Both the position numbers and the translations under genes were made by a program. Shown here piece by piece: positions 62,717 through 64,000 of a stretch of 64,000 nucleotides of DNA. The first letter of the stretch is position 1. The number at the start of each line of letters is the position of its first letter. The DNA is from Shewanella sp. UCD-KL12 (GTDB taxonomy: Bacteria; Pseudomonadota; Gammaproteobacteria; Enterobacterales; Shewanellaceae). The DNA is taken from NCBI RefSeq assembly GCF_001957125.1, contig NZ_MPHJ01000001.1:702882-766881 (forward strand). Direction: 5' to 3'. The notes under the pieces are model-generated. The model was not told the origin of the DNA. It saw nothing but the letters and a program-made list of their open reading frames with translations, and did no database searches.

Positions 62717-64000
62717 GCAGTTTCATTGTGTGACCGTTGGTAACCCTAACGCAGGGAAATCGACACTCTTTAATGCACTAACAGGTGCAAATCAGCAAGT
62801 TGGTAACTGGTCAGGTGTAACCGTTGAGAAAAAAACAGGCCAATTCACATTAAATGGAGCAGATGTTTCACTAACCGATCTGCCAGGTATTTACGATCTG
62901 CTTCCTGCTGGGAATAGCTGTGACTGCTCTTTAGATGAGCAAATAGCGCAACAGTTTCTGGCTGAACAGCAAGTTGATGGCATTATCAACCTTGTTGATG
63001 CCACAAATATTGAAAGACATCTCTACCTCACAGCTCAACTGCGTGAGTTGGGTATTCCAATGGTTGTTGTGCTTAATAAAATCGATGCAGCACAAAAGCA
63101 TGGCATAAGCGTTGACGTTGATAAGATGAGCAAAACTTTAGGTTGCCCAGTTGTCAGTGTTTGCTCCCGTGATGAAGGGGATATCGAAAAGGTTAAGTCT
63201 CAGGTGGTATCGCTACTTGAGGGCAAGGTGTCTGAAGAAGCGTTAGTGCTAAATTACGACGCTAAGATTGAAGAGGGCGTCAAGAACCTACTTGAAAGCG
63301 ACGGTGAGTTAAGCCGAGGTCGTGCACTCGCTATGCTGGCTAACGGGCTAGGTTGCGGTCAGTGCAAAAATGGCAAGATGCTGGATGATGTAAAACAGTG
63401 TACAGAGTCTTTATCTAGCCAAGGCAAAGATATTGAGATCATGGTTGCTACCACCCGCTTTGACTTTGTTCAAAGTGTGTATGACTCGTCAGTCGCTACC
63501 ACGGGCGCAGAAACAATTAGTGATAAGCTGGATAAAGTGATTCTGCATCCAGTTGCGGGTGTGCCCGTCTTCCTGTTTGTCATGTATCTGATGTTCATGT
63601 TCAGTATCAATGTTGGTAGCTCATTTATCGACTTCTTTGATATTACTGCTGGTGCCCTTTTTGTTGATCATTTAGGCGCGCTTATGGCAAGCCTTGGTTC
63701 GCCTGACTGGCTAGTGACTATTATCGCTGGTGGCGTTGGTCAAGGTATCCAAACTGTTGCAACCTTCATCCCTGTTATTGCTGCGCTATTTTTAGCGCTG
63801 TCTGTGCTAGAAGGCTCAGGTTACATGGCGCGTGCAGCATTTGTTGTCGATGGATTAATGCGACGTATCGGTTTACCAGGTAAAGCGTTTGTTCCTATGA
63901 TTGTTGGTTTTGGTTGTTCAGTACCTGCAATCATGGCAACTCGTACTTTAGGCAGTGAGCGTGAGCGTATCGTAACCGGTATGATGGCGCCATTTATGTC
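62709..64000 (+). CDS. feoB: FeoB, ferrous iron permease, N-terminal part
   Basis: Partial; the frame is open to the end of the window (about 430 codons). It starts MAKQFHCVTVGNPNAGKSTL, the G1 GTP-binding motif, followed by WSGVTVEKKTG (G2), DLPGIYD (G3) and NKID (G4) of the cytosolic G-domain. A helical guanine-dissociation-type region comes next, then membrane segments from about residue 285 (FLFVMYLMFMFSINVGSSF) and the VGFGCSVPA gate-like segment. It transports Fe2+ across the inner membrane. ATG 62709 overlaps the feoA stop. Confidence 0.95.
   Translation, partial: MAKQFHCVTVGNPNAGKSTLFNALTGANQQVGNWSGVTVEKKTGQFTLNGADVSLTDLPGIYDLLPAGNSCDCSLDEQIAQQFLAEQQVDGIINLVDATNIERHLYLTAQLRELGIPMVVVLNKIDAAQKHGISVDVDKMSKTLGCPVVSVCSRDEGDIEKVKSQVVSLLEGKVSEEALVLNYDAKIEEGVKNLLESDGELSRGRALAMLANGLGCGQCKNGKMLDDVKQCTESLSSQGKDIEIMVATTRFDFVQSVYDSSVATTGAETISDKLDKVILHPVAGVPVFLFVMYLMFMFSINVGSSFIDFFDITAGALFVDHLGALMASLGSPDWLVTIIAGGVGQGIQTVATFIPVIAALFLALSVLEGSGYMARAAFVVDGLMRRIGLPGKAFVPMIVGFGCSVPAIMATRTLGSERERIVTGMMAPFM

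Noticed and set aside
1..64000. CRISPR arrays, tRNA and rRNA genes
   Set aside because: No regular repeat-spacer series, cloverleaf or rRNA segment was recognised on either strand by reading; a dedicated scan was not possible.

Overview
The window looks like chromosomal DNA of a Shewanella species (Gammaproteobacteria). The evidence is a right-hand third filled with the metal-reducing electron-conduit locus (mtrD-mtrE-mtrF, a decaheme paralogue, undA, omcA, mtrC-mtrA-mtrB, with feoA-feoB divergent), a complete oleABCD olefin cluster, and a glycerate kinase / GntP / PLP-decarboxylase block in the order I remember from Shewanella oneidensis. The two extra surface cytochromes between omcA and mtrF indicate a species other than the MR-1 type. 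No tRNA, rRNA, CRISPR array or intact insertion sequence was seen.

Left part (1-10.5 kb): a BCCT osmolyte transporter with a good CRP-dependent promoter. Next comes an AT-rich island that looks like two integron gene cassettes without an integrase: a HEPN-type protein and an unknown coiled-coil protein, each followed by an attC-like palindrome. After it are a small lipoprotein, an acetyltransferase, a yajD-type HNH nuclease, a DUF1289 protein, a large lipoprotein and a methyltransferase.

Middle (10.5-42.5 kb): oleA, oleB, oleC and oleD (head-to-head condensation of fatty acyl chains to long-chain olefins) and a secreted lipocalin-like protein. These are followed by a pseudouridine synthase, an SMR transporter, a phosphohexomutase, small regulators, and a secreted chorismate mutase fused to a solute-binding/cyclohexadienyl-dehydratase domain. 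Then come a pyridoxal aspartate decarboxylase (panP type), glycerate kinase and glycerate/gluconate transporter (with a CdaR regulator 7 kb away), two LysR regulators each divergent from a probable target, a flavin/2Fe-2S fusion oxidoreductase, a lone glycosyltransferase, a GAF-GGDEF diguanylate cyclase, a uracil-DNA-glycosylase-like protein and a membrane protein.

Right part (42.6-64 kb): nine cytochrome/porin genes on the minus strand. Hairpins divide them into probable transcription units: mtrCAB, omcA alone, undA alone, and mtrD-mtrE-mtrF-paralogue. MtrA and MtrD are periplasmic decahemes, MtrB and MtrE are the outer-membrane barrels that sheath them, and MtrC, OmcA, UndA, the paralogue and MtrF are surface lipoproteins with 10, 10, 11, 10 and 10 CXXCH motifs. 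The divergent feoAB ferrous-iron transporter takes up the Fe(II) that ferric reduction produces. CRP-like and Fur-like boxes lie in the shared intergenic region. A three-copy family of intergenic repeats and a MITE-like element between two cytochrome paralogues are the main non-coding structures.
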